Source of the DNA: Lentilitoribacter sp039986595
GTDB lineage: Bacteria; Pseudomonadota; Alphaproteobacteria; Rhizobiales; Rhizobiaceae
DNA length: 64,000 nt
Direction: 5' to 3'
Assembly: GCA_039986595.1 (NCBI GenBank)
Contig: JBDWQJ010000002.1
Location: 169,519-233,518, forward strand
Positions 1 to 8,227 of the stretch are shown here, one piece after another. A model generated the notes under the pieces. That model saw nothing but the letters and a program-made list of their open reading frames with translations. It was not told the DNA's origin and did no database searches. The translations under genes were made by a program, and so were the position numbers. The stretch's first letter is position 1. Each line of letters opens with the position of its first letter.

Positions 1-1
1 C

Positions 2-730
2 GGTGAACGCGCATTTGATATTTATGCAAGGCCTTGGTCTGGCACTCGCGGTGTGCGCATAGCCATTGTTGTAGGCGGTCTTGGATTGAGCCAAACCGGT
101 TCAAACTACGCGATCGATACGCTTCCAGAGGATATCACGCTTGGCTTTGCAGGTAATGGCAACAGCTTGCAACGCTGGATGCAATCTGCACGTCGTAATG
201 GACATGAAATCGTCTTACAAGTTCCTTTCGAACCTTTCGATTATCCCAACAACAATCCTGGACGCGGAACACTGGTGACTTCAAATGATCCTGTGTCAAA
301 TTTAAATCTGCTTCACGAGGCGATGGGCCGTATTACCAATTACACTGGTATCGGTAATTTTATGGGTGGTAGGTTTTTATCAGACCCTGAATCTCTTGAA
401 CCAGTCATGAGGGATATCGCAAGGCGCGGTATTTTATTTTTTGACGATGGTACATCCTCTCGATCACTAGCTGAAACATTTACCAAAACGCTCGGCATTC
501 CTTTTGTCGCCGCTGATCTAACACTGGACGTTAAAGCGGACAAAGGTCAGATATTGCAAAAGCTGGATGATTTAGAACGCATAGCGAGACGGAATGGAAC
601 CGCGGTAGGAACAGCTACAGCATTTACCGATAGTGTTGATGCGATCGCCGAATGGAGTAACGAAGCTAAAGCACGCGGAATTGAAATCGTTGGATTGTCT
701 GCACTCGCGACTAATCCAAACTCAAGATAA
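2..730 (+). CDS. Divergent polysaccharide deacetylase family protein (DUF610/YibQ-like), 5' partial
   Basis: The reading frame is open from the first bases of the window, so the gene starts upstream. Position 53 is only the first possible start codon (GTG) inside the window; the residues before it (YARPWSGTRGV) already look like the conserved entry into this domain. The visible 242 codons contain the IAIVVGGLGLSQTG core strand and the FFDDGTSSRS segment typical of the family, a NodB-like fold without the full metal-binding set. Members are usually secreted or anchored in the envelope with a long N-terminal part, here out of view. The substrate is unknown. It lies just upstream of rppH on the same strand, an arrangement I recall as common in Rhizobiales behind a carboxy-terminal protease gene. 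The family call is fairly sure. Confidence 0.85.
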   Translation, partial: GERAFDIYARPWSGTRGVRIAIVVGGLGLSQTGSNYAIDTLPEDITLGFAGNGNSLQRWMQSARRNGHEIVLQVPFEPFDYPNNNPGRGTLVTSNDPVSNLNLLHEAMGRITNYTGIGNFMGGRFLSDPESLEPVMRDIARRGILFFDDGTSSRSLAETFTKTLGIPFVAADLTLDVKADKGQILQKLDDLERIARRNGTAVGTATAFTDSVDAIAEWSNEAKARGIEIVGLSALATNPNSR

Positions 731-743
731 TTTTAAACGAGAT

Positions 744-1268
744 ATGATGGTTAAAAAGATAAAAGCTGAAGACCTCCCCTACCGCCCATGTGTTGGCATT
801 ATGGTGTTAAACTTAGATGGTTTGGTCTGGGCTGGGAAAAGAATTTCAAATAATGATCGTGATGAATATAAGGATGAACCATTCAAGTGGCAGATGCCTC
901 AAGGCGGCATAGACAAAGGTGAAGATCCAGAACCAGCATCATTGCGAGAGCTTTATGAAGAAACTGGTATGAAAAGCGTTGAATTTATCGCAGAATCTCA
1001 AGACTGGCTAACTTATGACTTACCAGATGATCTCATCGGCGTAGGCCTTAAGGGTAAATATCGTGGTCAAAAACAAAAATGGTTTGTGTATCGTTTCATT
1101 GGAAATGAAAACGAAATACAAGTTAATCCGCCAGTTACGGGTGAAAAGGCTGAATTTGAGGAATGGGCATGGAAACCAATGGATGAATTGCCAAAACTCA
1201 TTGTTCCGTTCAAACGAAAGTTGTACGAGGACGTAGTAAATGAATTCTCTGAATGGGCGGGACAGTAA
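744..1268 (+). CDS. rppH: RNA pyrophosphohydrolase RppH
   Basis: A 174-residue Nudix hydrolase that removes pyrophosphate from the 5' end of triphosphorylated mRNA, so opening it to RNase E decay. The Nudix box lies at about residues 54-76 (GGIDKGE, then RELYEETG) and matches GX5EX7REUXEEXGU. The N-terminal LPYRPCVGIMVLN and the QMPQGG lead-in are characteristic of RppH rather than ADP-ribose pyrophosphatases. The longer frame from 633 would overlap the upstream gene; two adjacent ATGs at 744 and 747 give the usual family length. It starts 13 nt after the upstream stop, and the next gene begins immediately after its TAA. Confidence 0.93.
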   Translation: MMVKKIKAEDLPYRPCVGIMVLNLDGLVWAGKRISNNDRDEYKDEPFKWQMPQGGIDKGEDPEPASLRELYEETGMKSVEFIAESQDWLTYDLPDDLIGVGLKGKYRGQKQKWFVYRFIGNENEIQVNPPVTGEKAEFEEWAWKPMDELPKLIVPFKRKLYEDVVNEFSEWAGQ

Positions 1269-2456
1269 ATGAAAGAATTTAGCGGGCAAATCGGCGACTT
1301 TGACGAAATCATCAATCGCGTAGGTACCCATTCAGATAAATGGGATTCAATGGAAACTAACTATGGTGTGTCTCCTGAAAAGGGGTTAGCCATGTGGGTT
1401 GCCGATATGGATTTCAAACCACCACTCTGCGCAACGGATGCTATCAAACGCATGGCCGATCACGGTATCTATGGTTATTTCGGTGATGATGCAGATTATA
1501 AATCCTCCATCATGTGGTGGATGAAAGAATGTCATAACTGGGCTATAAAATCAGAATGGATTTTCTCAACTAACGGTCTCGTCAATGGCACCGCTCTTTG
1601 TGTAGAGGCATTCACGGAAAAACATGATGGTGTTGTTCTATTTACCCCCGTTTACCATGCTTTTGCGCGCGTAATCCAAGCTGCTGACAGAACGGTGACT
1701 GAATGTCCGCTCGTAATTGAAAACGGCCGATACGTATTTGATTTCGACGCATATGAAAAATTATTAACTGGCAAAGAAACGATGCTCATATTGTGCTCAC
1801 CACATAATCCGGGTGGAACCGTGTGGATGCGTCAAGAGCTTGAAGCGTTAGCAGATTTTGCCATCAAACATAATCTAAAAATCGTATCTGACGAGATCCA
1901 TCATGATTTGATTATGCCAGGACAAATGCATATCCCTATGGCGAAAGTCGATAAAGACATTGCCGACAGGTTAATTATGATGACAGCCCCTACCAAGACA
2001 TTCAATATCGCCGGTTGTCACACAGGTAATGTCATAATTGAAGATAAGAAACTTCGTGCAACATTTGCCAAGACGATGAAAGCAACGGGCACATCCGCCA
2101 ATGCCTTTGGCTTGCATATGACCGAAGCTGTATATTCTCCTGATGGGGCTTATTGGGTTGGTGCGCTTATGCGCTACATTGATGAAAATGCGCGTATCTT
2201 TGATGAAGGCATTAATGAGATTAAGGGAGCGCAATCGATGAGTTTGCAATCAACCTATCTCTCTTGGGTCGATTTTACTGAAACTGACCTTAGCCCAATG
2301 TATATCGCTGAACGCATTCAGGATGTGGCAGAAATTGCAGCAAGTCACGGGACAACATTTGGTAAGGGCGGTGAAAACTTCATGCGGTTTAACATCGGCA
2401 TGCCACGTTCACGCGTACAAGAAGCAGTCACAAGGCTACATAAAGCCTTCGCATAA
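1269..2456 (+). CDS. MalY/PatB family PLP-dependent aminotransferase / C-S lyase
   Basis: A 395-residue fold-type I PLP enzyme of the MalY/PatB group. These enzymes usually act as cystathionine beta-lyases, releasing pyruvate, ammonia and a thiol; some also act as aminotransferases. Visible marks are the N-terminal KWDSMETNYGV and MWVADMDF, the SPHNPGGTVW loop, the SDEIHHDL segment and the PLP lysine in APTKTFNIAG (K243). The ATG directly abuts the TAA of rppH, suggesting co-transcription. A terminator follows at 2461-2490. No MalT-binding partner or regulator fusion is visible, so a role in methionine/cysteine metabolism is the default inference. The exact substrate cannot be read from sequence. 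Confidence 0.85.
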   Translation: MKEFSGQIGDFDEIINRVGTHSDKWDSMETNYGVSPEKGLAMWVADMDFKPPLCATDAIKRMADHGIYGYFGDDADYKSSIMWWMKECHNWAIKSEWIFSTNGLVNGTALCVEAFTEKHDGVVLFTPVYHAFARVIQAADRTVTECPLVIENGRYVFDFDAYEKLLTGKETMLILCSPHNPGGTVWMRQELEALADFAIKHNLKIVSDEIHHDLIMPGQMHIPMAKVDKDIADRLIMMTAPTKTFNIAGCHTGNVIIEDKKLRATFAKTMKATGTSANAFGLHMTEAVYSPDGAYWVGALMRYIDENARIFDEGINEIKGAQSMSLQSTYLSWVDFTETDLSPMYIAERIQDVAEIAASHGTTFGKGGENFMRFNIGMPRSRVQEAVTRLHKAFA

Positions 2457-2460
2457 AACT

Positions 2461-2490
2461 AAAAAAGCCTCCTATATCGGAGGCTTTTTT
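2461..2490. terminator. Bidirectional rho-independent terminator
   Basis: A perfect 12-bp stem (AAAAAAGCCTCC paired with GGAGGCTTTTTT) with a 6-nt loop. The T-run on one strand and the A-run on the other let it end transcription both of the malY-like gene (+) and of the atp operon (-), whose last gene ends at 2517. Confidence 0.95.
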
Positions 2491-2516
2491 AATTGAAAAT
2501 ATAATCTTTTAGAAAA

Positions 2517-2912
2517 CTAGATCGCAGCTTTGAGATCTTCAAGCTGTGCCGCAAATGCAGACAATCTCGTTTTATCAGCATCAACTACAGCCGCTTCTGC
2601 AGCATCATTCGCAGCTTTGATACGATTATCAAGCTCATCAGCTTCCAATGCATCAACAGCAACAGCAGCTTCAGCTAAAAGTGTGCAACCAGTTGGAACG
2701 ATATCAGCAAATCCGCCAAATACGACATACTTGCTAGAACCATCTGTACCTTCAACAGTAACAACACCAGGCTTAACTGTGCTCATTGTCGGCGCATGGT
2801 TTGCCATTACAGTCATTTCACCCTCAGAACCAGGAAGTACAACTGAGTTGACTTGAGCAGAAAGCAAAAGCTTTTCAGGAGAAACGAGTTCAAATGTAAA
2901 TGTGTCAGCCAT
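2517..2912 (-). CDS. atpC: F1F0 ATP synthase epsilon subunit AtpC
   Basis: A 131-residue epsilon subunit of the F1 sector, with the N-terminal beta-sandwich (FTFELVSPEKLL, then VVLPGSEGEMTVMANHAPTM). It sits in the central stalk, couples gamma rotation to proton flow and can inhibit ATP hydrolysis. The C-terminal helical part (about residues 90-131) is alanine-rich. It is the last gene of atpHAGDC, with an 82-nt gap after atpD and a terminator beyond its stop. Length and position match alphaproteobacterial homologues. Confidence 0.97.
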   Translation of the reverse strand: MADTFTFELVSPEKLLLSAQVNSVVLPGSEGEMTVMANHAPTMSTVKPGVVTVEGTDGSSKYVVFGGFADIVPTGCTLLAEAAVAVDALEADELDNRIKAANDAAEAAVVDADKTRLSAFAAQLEDLKAAI

Positions 2913-2994
2913 GACAAAACGTCCAATTAGAAACGAGTAAAGTTTAAAACAATTAAGCTACGCGAAACACATTGTTCCGCGTAGCAAACTATAA

Positions 2995-4509
2995 TTAGGC
3001 AGCTTCAGCAGCCAATTTTTTTGCTTTTTCGATCGCCATGTCGATGCCACCAACCATGTAGAAAGCAGCTTCTGGAAGGTGATCATATTCACCAGCAACC
3101 AAACCTTTGAATGAATTGATTGTATCTTGTAGATCAACCAACTGGCCAGGAGAACCAGTAAACACTTCAGCCACGAAGAATGGCTGTGACAAGAAGCGCT
3201 CAACCTTACGAGCACGTGCCACTGTTACTTTATCTTCCTCAGACAATTCATCCATACCCAAAATGGCAATGATGTCTTGCAAAGATTTATAACGCTGTAG
3301 GATTTCCTGAACAGAACGAGCAACTGCATAGTGCTCTTCACCAACGATTTGTGGATCAAGCATACGAGAGTTTGAATCGAGTGGATCCACCGCAGGGTAG
3401 ATACCTTTTTCAGAAATCGCACGGTTCAACACTGTTTGCGCATCCAAGTGAGCAAATGTTGATGCAGGCGCCGGATCGGTCAAATCATCGGCAGGCACAT
3501 AAACGGCTTGCACAGAAGTAATCGAACCTTTTGTCGTTGTCGTAATACGCTCTTGCATGGCGCCCATGTCAGTTGACAATGTTGGCTGATAACCCACCGC
3601 AGATGGAATACGGCCAAGTAGCGCTGACATTTCAGAACCAGCTTGTGTAAAGCGGAAGATGTTATCAACGAAGAACAACACGTCCTGACCTTCATCACGG
3701 AAGTGTTCCGCAATAGTTAGACCAGTTAGAGCAACACGAGCACGCGCACCTGGAGGTTCGTTCATCTGACCAAACACGAGAGAACATTTAGAACCTTCGC
3801 CGCCGCCTTCAACGTTCACGCCTGATTCAATCATCTCATGGTAAAGATCGTTACCCTCACGAGTACGCTCACCAACACCAGCAAACACTGAGTAACCACC
3901 GTGTGCTTTCGCGATGTTGTTGATCAACTCTTGAATAAGAACTGTTTTACCCACACCAGCACCACCAAAGAGGCCAATTTTACCACCACGTGCGTATGGC
4001 GCTAGCAAATCAACAACTTTAATACCAGTTACAAGAATTTCAGCTTCTGTAGACTGCTCAGAGAAATCAGGTGCTTCTTGGTGAATACCACGACGAGCTT
4101 TTGTCTTAACAGGGCCAGCATCATCCACTGGCTCACCGATCACGTTCAAAATACGACCAAGTGTTTCATCACCAACTGGGACCATGATGGCTTCGCCCGT
4201 ATCAGTCACTTCCTGACCACGAACAAGACCTTCTGTGGAATCCATCGCAATTGTACGAACCGTGTTTTCACCCAAGTGCTGAGCAACTTCAAGAACAAGG
4301 CGGTTGCCCACGTTCTCTGTTTCAAGAGCACTTAGAATTTTTGGGAGTGGACCATCAAATGATACGTCAACCACCGCGCCGATAACCTGCGTAACTTTAC
4401 CAACTTGGCCAGCAGCAACTTTTTTAGTTGCTGCAGCTTTTTTAGCTGGTGCACGTTTCGCTGGCGCTTTTTTTGCTGCGGTCGCTTTTGTCGTCGCTGC
4501 TTTTGCCAT
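2995..4509 (-). CDS. atpD: F1F0 ATP synthase beta subunit AtpD with Ala/Lys-rich N-terminal extension
   Basis: A 504-residue catalytic beta subunit. The Walker A motif GGAGVGKT is at residues 182-189, followed by the GERTREGNDLYHEM segment, the Walker B region (VLFFVDNIFRFTQAGSE) and the ALLGRIPSAVGYQPTL catalytic loop. The conserved protein starts only near residue 35 (GKVTQVIGAVVDV). Before it lies a low-complexity tract of Ala, Lys, Thr and Pro with repeated KKA and AKR units. Similar extensions occur in some Rhizobiales AtpD proteins; their role is unknown. The gene is fourth in the operon, 24 nt after atpG. Confidence 0.98.
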   Translation of the reverse strand: MAKAATTKATAAKKAPAKRAPAKKAAATKKVAAGQVGKVTQVIGAVVDVSFDGPLPKILSALETENVGNRLVLEVAQHLGENTVRTIAMDSTEGLVRGQEVTDTGEAIMVPVGDETLGRILNVIGEPVDDAGPVKTKARRGIHQEAPDFSEQSTEAEILVTGIKVVDLLAPYARGGKIGLFGGAGVGKTVLIQELINNIAKAHGGYSVFAGVGERTREGNDLYHEMIESGVNVEGGGEGSKCSLVFGQMNEPPGARARVALTGLTIAEHFRDEGQDVLFFVDNIFRFTQAGSEMSALLGRIPSAVGYQPTLSTDMGAMQERITTTTKGSITSVQAVYVPADDLTDPAPASTFAHLDAQTVLNRAISEKGIYPAVDPLDSNSRMLDPQIVGEEHYAVARSVQEILQRYKSLQDIIAILGMDELSEEDKVTVARARKVERFLSQPFFVAEVFTGSPGQLVDLQDTINSFKGLVAGEYDHLPEAAFYMVGGIDMAIEKAKKLAAEAA

Positions 4510-4533
4510 GTTTATTAACCTCTTTATATCGAC

Positions 4534-5412
4534 TTAGAGTGCTTCTGCACCCGAGATAATCTCAATGAGTTCTTTAGTAATTTGTGCTTGACGTTGGCGG
4601 TTGTAGCTCATCGTCAATTTGTCAATCATATCACCCGCATTACGCGTCGCATTGTCCATTGCGCTCATCTTAGCGCCCATTTCACCCGCAACATTTTCAA
4701 GCAATGCGCGGAGAATTTGAACTTTGATGTTACGCGGAATAATGTCTTCCAAGATCTCATTCGCATCAGGCTCATAGTCATAAGCTGCATCAGAACCTTG
4801 CGCATCATCTTCCGACGCTTCGATTTTTGCAGGAATAAGCTGTTGAGCTGTTGGGATTTGAGAAATCACAGATTTAAATTCTGAATAGAACAATGTGCAA
4901 ACGTCGAATTCGCCAGCATTAAACAATGTCGAAATACGGTTCGCAATGTCTTCAGCATTGGCAAAACCAATGTTTTTAACCTCACGCAAGTCTACACGAT
5001 CAAGAATTAAACTATCGAACTCACGCTTGAGCTGATCATAACCCTTTTTACCAACACAAAGGATTTTAACGTCCTTACCTTGGCTCTGTAGTTCCTTGAC
5101 TTGAAGGCGAGCAAATCGAGCAATTTGAGTATTAAAACCACCACAAAGACCACGTTCAGCAGTACAAACTACAAGCAAATGGACATCGTCCTTGCCTGTA
5201 CCTGCCATCAAACGCGGCGCATCATCACCACTTACTGCACCGGAAATATTTGCCATCACAGATGCCATGCGCTCTGAGTAAGGGCGCGCAGCTTCCGCAG
5301 CTTCTTGTGCACGACGCAGTTTAGCAGCCGCCACCATTTGCATGGCTTTGGTGATCTTCTGCGTCGCCTTCACTGAGGCAATCCGGTTTTTCAGATCCTT
5401 TAAAGAAGGCAT
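4534..5412 (-). CDS. atpG: F1F0 ATP synthase gamma subunit AtpG
   Basis: A 292-residue gamma subunit, the rotating central shaft of F1. It has the N-terminal coiled-coil helix (MPSLKDLKNRIASVKATQKITKAMQMVAAAKLRRA), the CTAERGLCGGFN loop near residue 90 and the C-terminal helix ending in TMSYNRQRQAQITKELIEIISGA, which inserts into the alpha3beta3 hexamer. A short acidic insertion (EASEDDAQGSD, around residue 200) precedes the conserved C-terminal part, as in other alphaproteobacteria. The spacing to atpA is 25 nt. Confidence 0.98.
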   Translation of the reverse strand: MPSLKDLKNRIASVKATQKITKAMQMVAAAKLRRAQEAAEAARPYSERMASVMANISGAVSGDDAPRLMAGTGKDDVHLLVVCTAERGLCGGFNTQIARFARLQVKELQSQGKDVKILCVGKKGYDQLKREFDSLILDRVDLREVKNIGFANAEDIANRISTLFNAGEFDVCTLFYSEFKSVISQIPTAQQLIPAKIEASEDDAQGSDAAYDYEPDANEILEDIIPRNIKVQILRALLENVAGEMGAKMSAMDNATRNAGDMIDKLTMSYNRQRQAQITKELIEIISGAEAL

Positions 5413-5437
5413 CCGTATCGTCCTTAGTTTAGCCTAA

Positions 5438-6967
5438 TTAGGCAAAAGTTTTCGCAAATGAATCAATCGCAGCTACAAGCTTTTCTTTGATTTCATCGGT
5501 GACAGCTTTCTTATCAGCAATTGCTGCAAGAATGTCTTTTCCTTCGCCGCGCATGTGGCTTAGAAGACCTTGTTCAAATGCGCCAACTTGGCTCACTTCA
5601 ATTTTATCAAGGTAACCATTCACACCAGCAAAGATAACTGCAACTTGCTCTTCCGTTTTAAGCGGAGAGAACTGAGGCTGTTTCAATAGCTCTGTCAAAC
5701 GTGCACCACGGTTCAGCAAACGCTGTGTTGATGCATCCAAGTCAGAACCAAACTGCGCAAACGCAGCCATTTCACGGTACTGAGCAAGCTCACCTTTAAT
5801 AGAACCCGCAACTTGTTTCATCGCTTTAATTTGAGCAGATGAACCCACACGTGACACTGACAAACCAACGTTAACAGCCGGACGAATACCTTGGTAGAAC
5901 AATTCTGTTTCCAAGAAGATCTGACCATCTGTAATCGAAATCACGTTTGTCGGAATATAAGCTGACACGTCATTCGCTTGAGTTTCAATAACAGGTAGAG
6001 CTGTTAGAGAACCAGAACCATTGTCTTCGTTCAATTTCGCTGAACGCTCAAGAAGACGTGAGTGAAGATAGAAAACGTCACCAGGATAAGCTTCACGGCC
6101 CGGAGGACGACGAAGAAGAAGTGACATTTGACGATAAGCAACAGCTTGTTTTGACAAATCATCGTAACCGATCAATGCATGTTGACCATTATCACGGAAG
6201 TATTCGCCCATTGTACAAGCAGAGAACGGCGCCAAGAACTGCATTGGAGCAGGATCTGACGCGGTCGCTGCGATCACGATTGAATATTCAAGCGCGCCAC
6301 GATCTTCAAGAACCTTAACGAACTGAGCAACAGTTGAACGCTTCTGACCAACCGCAACATATACGCAGTAAAGCTTGTCAGCTTCGTTATCTGCATCATG
6401 TGCTGGCTTTTGATTAAGGAACGTATCAAGAAGGATCGCTGTTTTACCTGTTTGGCGATCACCAATAACAAGCTCACGCTGACCACGACCAACTGGGATC
6501 AAAGCATCAATTGATTTCAAACCAGTCGCCATTGGCTCATGCACAGATTTACGCGGCATAATACCAGGCGCTTTAACATCCACACGAGCACGTTTTTTAG
6601 CTTTGATCGGGCCTTTACCATCAATTGGGTTACCCAAAGCATCAACCACGCGGCCGAGCATTTCAGGACCAACAGGCACATCCACAATAGCGCCTGTACG
6701 TTTTACAACGTCGCCTTCTTTAATGTCACGGTCGGAACCAAAGATAACAACACCAACATTGTCGGCTTCAAGGTTAAGTGCCATGCCACGAATACCACCA
6801 GGGAATTCGACCATCTCACCAGCCTGAACGTTATCAAGTCCATACACACGAGCGATACCATCGCCCACTGACAACACTTGACCGACTTCAGAGACTTCTG
6901 CCTCTTTGCCGAAATTTTTAATTTGATCTTTTAGGATTGCGGAAATTTCCGCGGCACGGATGTCCAT
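5438..6967 (-). CDS. atpA: F1F0 ATP synthase alpha subunit AtpA
   Basis: A 509-residue regulatory nucleotide-binding alpha subunit. The P-loop GDRQTGKT is at residues 169-176, with the conserved SIDALIPVGRGQRELVIG before it and the ALIGYDDLSKQAVAYRQMSLLLRRPPGREAYPGD region after it. The ATG overlaps the atpH stop codon by one base (TGATG), which implies translational coupling. The length is typical. Confidence 0.98.
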   Translation of the reverse strand: MDIRAAEISAILKDQIKNFGKEAEVSEVGQVLSVGDGIARVYGLDNVQAGEMVEFPGGIRGMALNLEADNVGVVIFGSDRDIKEGDVVKRTGAIVDVPVGPEMLGRVVDALGNPIDGKGPIKAKKRARVDVKAPGIMPRKSVHEPMATGLKSIDALIPVGRGQRELVIGDRQTGKTAILLDTFLNQKPAHDADNEADKLYCVYVAVGQKRSTVAQFVKVLEDRGALEYSIVIAATASDPAPMQFLAPFSACTMGEYFRDNGQHALIGYDDLSKQAVAYRQMSLLLRRPPGREAYPGDVFYLHSRLLERSAKLNEDNGSGSLTALPVIETQANDVSAYIPTNVISITDGQIFLETELFYQGIRPAVNVGLSVSRVGSSAQIKAMKQVAGSIKGELAQYREMAAFAQFGSDLDASTQRLLNRGARLTELLKQPQFSPLKTEEQVAVIFAGVNGYLDKIEVSQVGAFEQGLLSHMRGEGKDILAAIADKKAVTDEIKEKLVAAIDSFAKTFA

Positions 6968-7533
6968 CAGCCAACCTCTTTCAATGAGAGCTTAAGGGTG
7001 GAAAGTTTAGTTCGCAAAGATGTATCAATCTGGCGCGAACCAATTTTAACTATAAGACCGCCGAGAAGCGACGGATCAACGGTAAGTTTGACCGCTACAG
7101 TTTTGCCAGTCACACTTTTCAGCGCAGCCTGCAATTCTTTTGTCTGCGTTGCGTTCAACTCATGAGCTGAAGTCACATCGGCAGTTACTTCCCCACGATG
7201 ACGCGCGACCAACTCACGATAGCCCTGAGCAATTGCAGGGAGCACGAACAAGCGTCTGTTTTGCGCAACAACATTTAGGAAGTTTCCGGTCAAACCGGAG
7301 ATTTTAGCCTTTTTGGCCAAAGCTGAAACAGCGTTATACTGATCTTCAGCTGAAAACACTGGGCTTTCAATTAGTCGTTTTAGATCGTCGCTTCCTTCGA
7401 TCATGGCTTCAAAGCTTGCTAGCTCTTTGCCAACTTTATCAATGGATTTTGCTTCAAGAGCAAGTTCAAACAGCGACGACGCGTATCGTTCTGCAACACC
7501 GGAAATGAGATTGGAACTGTCAGCCACGGGCAA
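6967..7533 (-). CDS. atpH: F1F0 ATP synthase delta subunit AtpH
   Basis: A 188-residue delta (OSCP-like) subunit of the peripheral stalk. It shows VAERYASSLFELA, VVAQNRRLFVLP and the C-terminal GGLIVKIGSRQIDTSLRTKL signature. The start is ambiguous: a TTG at 7533 gives MPVAD, the N-terminus I recall for rhizobial AtpH, while a GTG at 7527 would give two residues fewer; neither has a strong ribosome site. It is the first gene of the F1 operon. The F0 genes are absent nearby, as expected for alphaproteobacteria where they sit elsewhere. The 245-nt gap upstream should hold the promoter, which I could not define. Confidence 0.95.
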   Translation of the reverse strand: MPVADSSNLISGVAERYASSLFELALEAKSIDKVGKELASFEAMIEGSDDLKRLIESPVFSAEDQYNAVSALAKKAKISGLTGNFLNVVAQNRRLFVLPAIAQGYRELVARHRGEVTADVTSAHELNATQTKELQAALKSVTGKTVAVKLTVDPSLLGGLIVKIGSRQIDTSLRTKLSTLKLSLKEVG

Positions 7534-7778
7534 TTTTCTCTGTTCTGGTCAAGCAATATCAAATTTGGAAGGGCTCCAAGTGATATCGGCTTAATGATTT
7601 ACGATTTTAATGAAATACATGAGAATTTTCCCCACATGTTTTCCATATTTTGCGGGTAACTAGCATAGGATTTTATGACAGGCAACACACGTGAGGCACC
7701 AAAATTGAAACAATGTGAGATGAAACGCCGCACCCAAGACATTAAATAAGCATATCTATTTGATATATATACGTTTTT

Positions 7779-8168
7779 CTAAATTACACCAAAAACATAT
7801 AATGTCGGTAAAATGCCCAGCAAAGCTTCGATAGGCCAGGATATCCAATTGTACTTAGTATTTCCCCCATCGAGCGCCATTGAGACAATCCGCCCACAAG
7901 CCGTGATTATCCAGCTTACGCCCAATGCTAGGTATAAAAGCGGTTGTGCCAATAAAATACAACAAAACCCAACACCAAGATAAAACCCCGCCATTGTTGC
8001 ACGCGATTCTGACACCGCTGACGGCACATCATCAAATGTTTTTAATCGCAATATCTTCAACGACAAACGCGGCATGACCAAAAGCAATACACCAAAACCA
8101 ATTGTCACAATCGCTGATGCAAAAGCAAACCACTCACCTGTTGATGTTGGAAAGTAAAAGTCGATCAT
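7779..8168 (-). CDS. Small integral membrane protein, DUF4345-like
   Basis: A 129-residue hydrophobic protein with about four membrane segments (roughly residues 12-33, 57-80, 78-97 and 108-129) and a conserved-looking SRATMAGFYLGVGF stretch. I recall similar proteins beside priA in Agrobacterium-type genomes, where one pipeline name links the family to phage infection in strain H13-3; I cannot verify that this protein belongs to it. It lies 59 nt downstream of priA on the same strand and may be co-transcribed. The function is unknown. Confidence 0.65.
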   Translation of the reverse strand: MIDFYFPTSTGEWFAFASAIVTIGFGVLLLVMPRLSLKILRLKTFDDVPSAVSESRATMAGFYLGVGFCCILLAQPLLYLALGVSWIITACGRIVSMALDGGNTKYNWISWPIEALLGILPTLYVFGVI

Positions 8169-8227
8169 ATTATCTGGTCCTAAAAGCGTTTTTGTATTTC
8201 TGTTTACGGCAATACACCAAGAACAGA

